In this document: one piece after another, positions 62,016 to 64,000 of the stretch
Layout: every line of letters starts with the position of its first letter
Position numbering within the stretch: the first letter of the stretch is position 1
NCBI RefSeq assembly: GCF_003086295.3
Contig: NC_092038.1
Span: forward strand, 101,959,837-102,023,836
Reading direction: 5' to 3'
Length of the DNA stretch: 64,000 bases
Source of the DNA: Arachis hypogaea
Lineage: Eukaryota > Streptophyta > Magnoliopsida > Fabales > Fabaceae
The notes under the pieces: generated by a model
Seen by the model: only the letters and a program-made list of their open reading frames with translations
What the model was told of the DNA's origin: nothing
Databases searched by the model: none
Made by a program: the position numbers and the translations under genes

Positions 62016-63038
62016 ATGTCTGAATCTCAAGACAGAGGAAAGGGCAAAGTCACCACTGGCAAACAAAAAAGAGGAGAATCCCCTGGTTCCATCCTTGGCA
62101 TCTTACATGATGATTCCTGGCAAGAGAAGAACTTTACCCCGCAGGAAAAAGCTGATCAGTTGGTACCTTCAGCTGACCCAGTAAAATTTGCAAACAAATA
62201 CTGTGAGCTGAAATACCCAACCTTTGCCACCGCCAGAAACCTACACATGGAAAGGACCCTCAAAATTCCAGAAGAACTCCAGCAGTACACCTCAGAACAG
62301 ATCAAACAGAGAGGCTGGTTCTTCCTGGAAAGGAACCTAACTGAGGTCAACTCATCCTGGGTTAGAGAATTCTACTGTAACTACTTTCTCTCTTCCCTGG
62401 ATGTAGTACAACTTAGAGGCAAACTGATTCTGGTTACTAAGGAAGCAATTGAAGAAATCCTCCATCTTCCACCTAAATCCGATCAACCAGATGGTTATCA
62501 GAAAGCTGAGGAAGATATGAGATTTGAGGTTTAATTGGGATGCAGTAAAGAAGGATATCACTCTTGATCCTACTGTTCCTTGGGTCATGGGAACTAGCAC
62601 ATTGGTACCCAAAGGAATCAGGCTTATATATCTGAATGACGAGGCTCGGCTATGGCAACAGATTCTGAGCAACTATGTGATGCCGAGTACTCATGAGACG
62701 GAGGTACCAGCTGCCATGATTACCCTCATCTGGTGTGTGATGACGGGTAAGGACCTTTATCTACCTCGCTTCATCCGGCATTACATGGCCAGGGTCCTTA
62801 TTAGAGGCACCCTCTCTTTTCCTTACCTGATTACTCAGTTGGGTCACCGAGCTGAGGTCCCTTGGGAGGCTGTTGATGAAAAGCCCCCCACAGCAGAGTG
62901 CCAAAAGATCATCCCATATAGTCGGAAGTTCCTGGCTTTTGGCTACCGCCCTCTATTTCTCACTGACACTACTGAGGTAGCCACATCTTCAGCTACCCCT
63001 TCTGCCTCCACTGGCCCAGCACCACTCACTACGCCCCC
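62016..63038 (+). pseudogene. Athila-type extra ORF of the pol-less element, frameshifted and cut
   Basis: ATG at 62016. The first frame runs to 62534, and from about 62524 the protein continues in another frame up to 63038. The change fits a 7-nt insertion near 62520. Features shared with 47368-48429: a basic N-terminus and segments such as SSWVREFYCNYF near residue 110. The C-terminal part becomes Thr/Pro/Ser-rich and is then interrupted by the minus-strand LTR at 63039. The function of this family is unknown. Confidence 0.75.
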
Positions 63039-64000
63039 TGGTGCACGAAATTGCAATCACACTTTTGCAATCCGCACAACTAACCAGCAAGTGCACTGGG
63101 TCGTCCAAGTAATACCTTACGTGAGTAAGGGTCGATCCCACGGAGATTATTGGTTTGAAGCAAGCTATGTTTATTTTATTATTCTTAGTCAGGATTTCAA
63201 TTAAAATTATCAGTTTGAATTATTAGAAAAATAAAAGAGCGTGAATTAATTACTTGTAATGCAGTAATGGAGAATATGTTGGGGTTTTGGAGATGCTTTG
63301 TCCTCTGAATCCCTGCAATATAATATTCAACTCAATAACATAATTGCAAAGTTCCTTCCATGGCAAGCTCTATGTAGGGTGTCACCATTGTCAATGGCTA
63401 CTTCCCATCCTCTCAGTGAAAATGGTCCAGATGCTCTGTCACAGCACGGCTAATCATTTGTCGGTTCTCAATCAGGTTGGAATAGAATCCAATGATTCTT
63501 TTACGTCTGTCACTAACGCCCAGCCTTCAGGAGTTTGAAGCTCGTCACAGTCATTCAATCCCAGAATCCTACTCAGAATACCACAGACAAGGTTAGACTT
63601 TCCGGATTCTCATGAATGCCGCCATCAATCCGGCTTATACCACGAAGATTCTGATTAAGGAATCTAAGAAATATTCATTCAATCTGATGTAGAATGGAGG
63701 TGGTTGTCAGACACACGTTCATGGGTTGAGGAAGGTGATGAGTGTCATGGATCATCACCTTCTCCATAATTAAGCGCGAATGAACATCTTAGATAGGAAC
63801 ACGCATATGTGAATGGAAAAATATAAGTAATTGCATTAATTCATCGAGACGCTGCAGAGCTCCTCACCCCCAACAATGGAATTTAGAGACTCATGCCATC
63901 AAAGAGTATGTAGTTCAGATCTGAAAATGTCATCAGGTACAAAATAAGTCTCTAAAAGTTGTTTAAATAGTAAACTAGTAACCTAGGTTTACAGAAAATG
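63039..64000 (-). mobile_element. Minus-strand LTR running off the window
   Basis: Starts TGGTGCACGAAATT, the reverse of an LTR end, and carries the U5 block and hairpin on the minus strand. It closely resembles the LTRs of elements 1 and 2. 962 bp are visible. The preceding five bases are CCCCC, the expected left copy of a target duplication. Whether it is solo or part of a full element cannot be seen. Confidence 0.85.

Overview
The window looks like plant nuclear DNA, most probably from a legume. I infer the peanut genus Arachis from the LTR families carrying CTGGCGTTNAACGCCAG motifs; the sequence alone does not prove it. There is one clear cellular gene, a two-exon leucine-rich-repeat receptor-like kinase on the minus strand (6645-9239). 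Almost everything else is transposon: Ty3/gypsy Athila-like LTR retrotransposons nested in one another, a solo LTR, MITEs and a decayed plant-mobile-domain gene.

The left two thirds are dominated by a duplication. Bases 1-19772 recur almost exactly at 21392-41121, separated by a run of exactly 1000 Ns (19773-20772) and about 0.6 kb of unique LTR sequence. The differences I found are nearly all single-base length changes, and they concentrate near the two contig ends facing the gap. I read this as two overlapping contigs left unmerged, so the receptor kinase, the mobile-domain pseudogene, the solo LTR and the MITEs are probably each present once. The second kinase copy (27956-30548) carries two one-base deletions that are probably consensus errors.

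The right half holds a three-layer nest delimited by target-site duplications. Element 1 (36256-55519, TSD ACTGC) is on the plus strand. A minus-strand element sits inside the 3' LTR of element 1 and survives as 5' LTR, PBS, leader and part of gag. Element 2 (38866-51082, TSD GTCAA, two 1524-bp LTRs) is inserted in the gag of that minus-strand element. Element 2 has a tRNA-Asp primer site, gag, a full protease-RT-RNase H-integrase pol and an Athila-type extra ORF before the 3' LTR, but is broken by frameshifts and four in-frame stops. To the right, 56783 onward is a related element without pol (LTR, PBS, a Pro/Tyr-rich plus acidic ORF, and the extra ORF), itself cut at 63039 by another minus-strand LTR that runs off the window.

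The most unusual structure is non-coding. Short palindromes GGCGTTNAACGCC recur at almost exactly 31-nt spacing in LTRs, leader, gag coding sequence and post-pol region, in several elements and both orientations. The pol-less element has a different palindrome (GACGCG/CACGCG type) in doublets, nearly all exactly 17 nt apart, at the matching positions. Three conserved hairpins (in U5, after pol, and a hairpin plus AAGTTTGGTGTTG module abutting the 3' LTR) are shared between elements, two of them with compensatory base changes.
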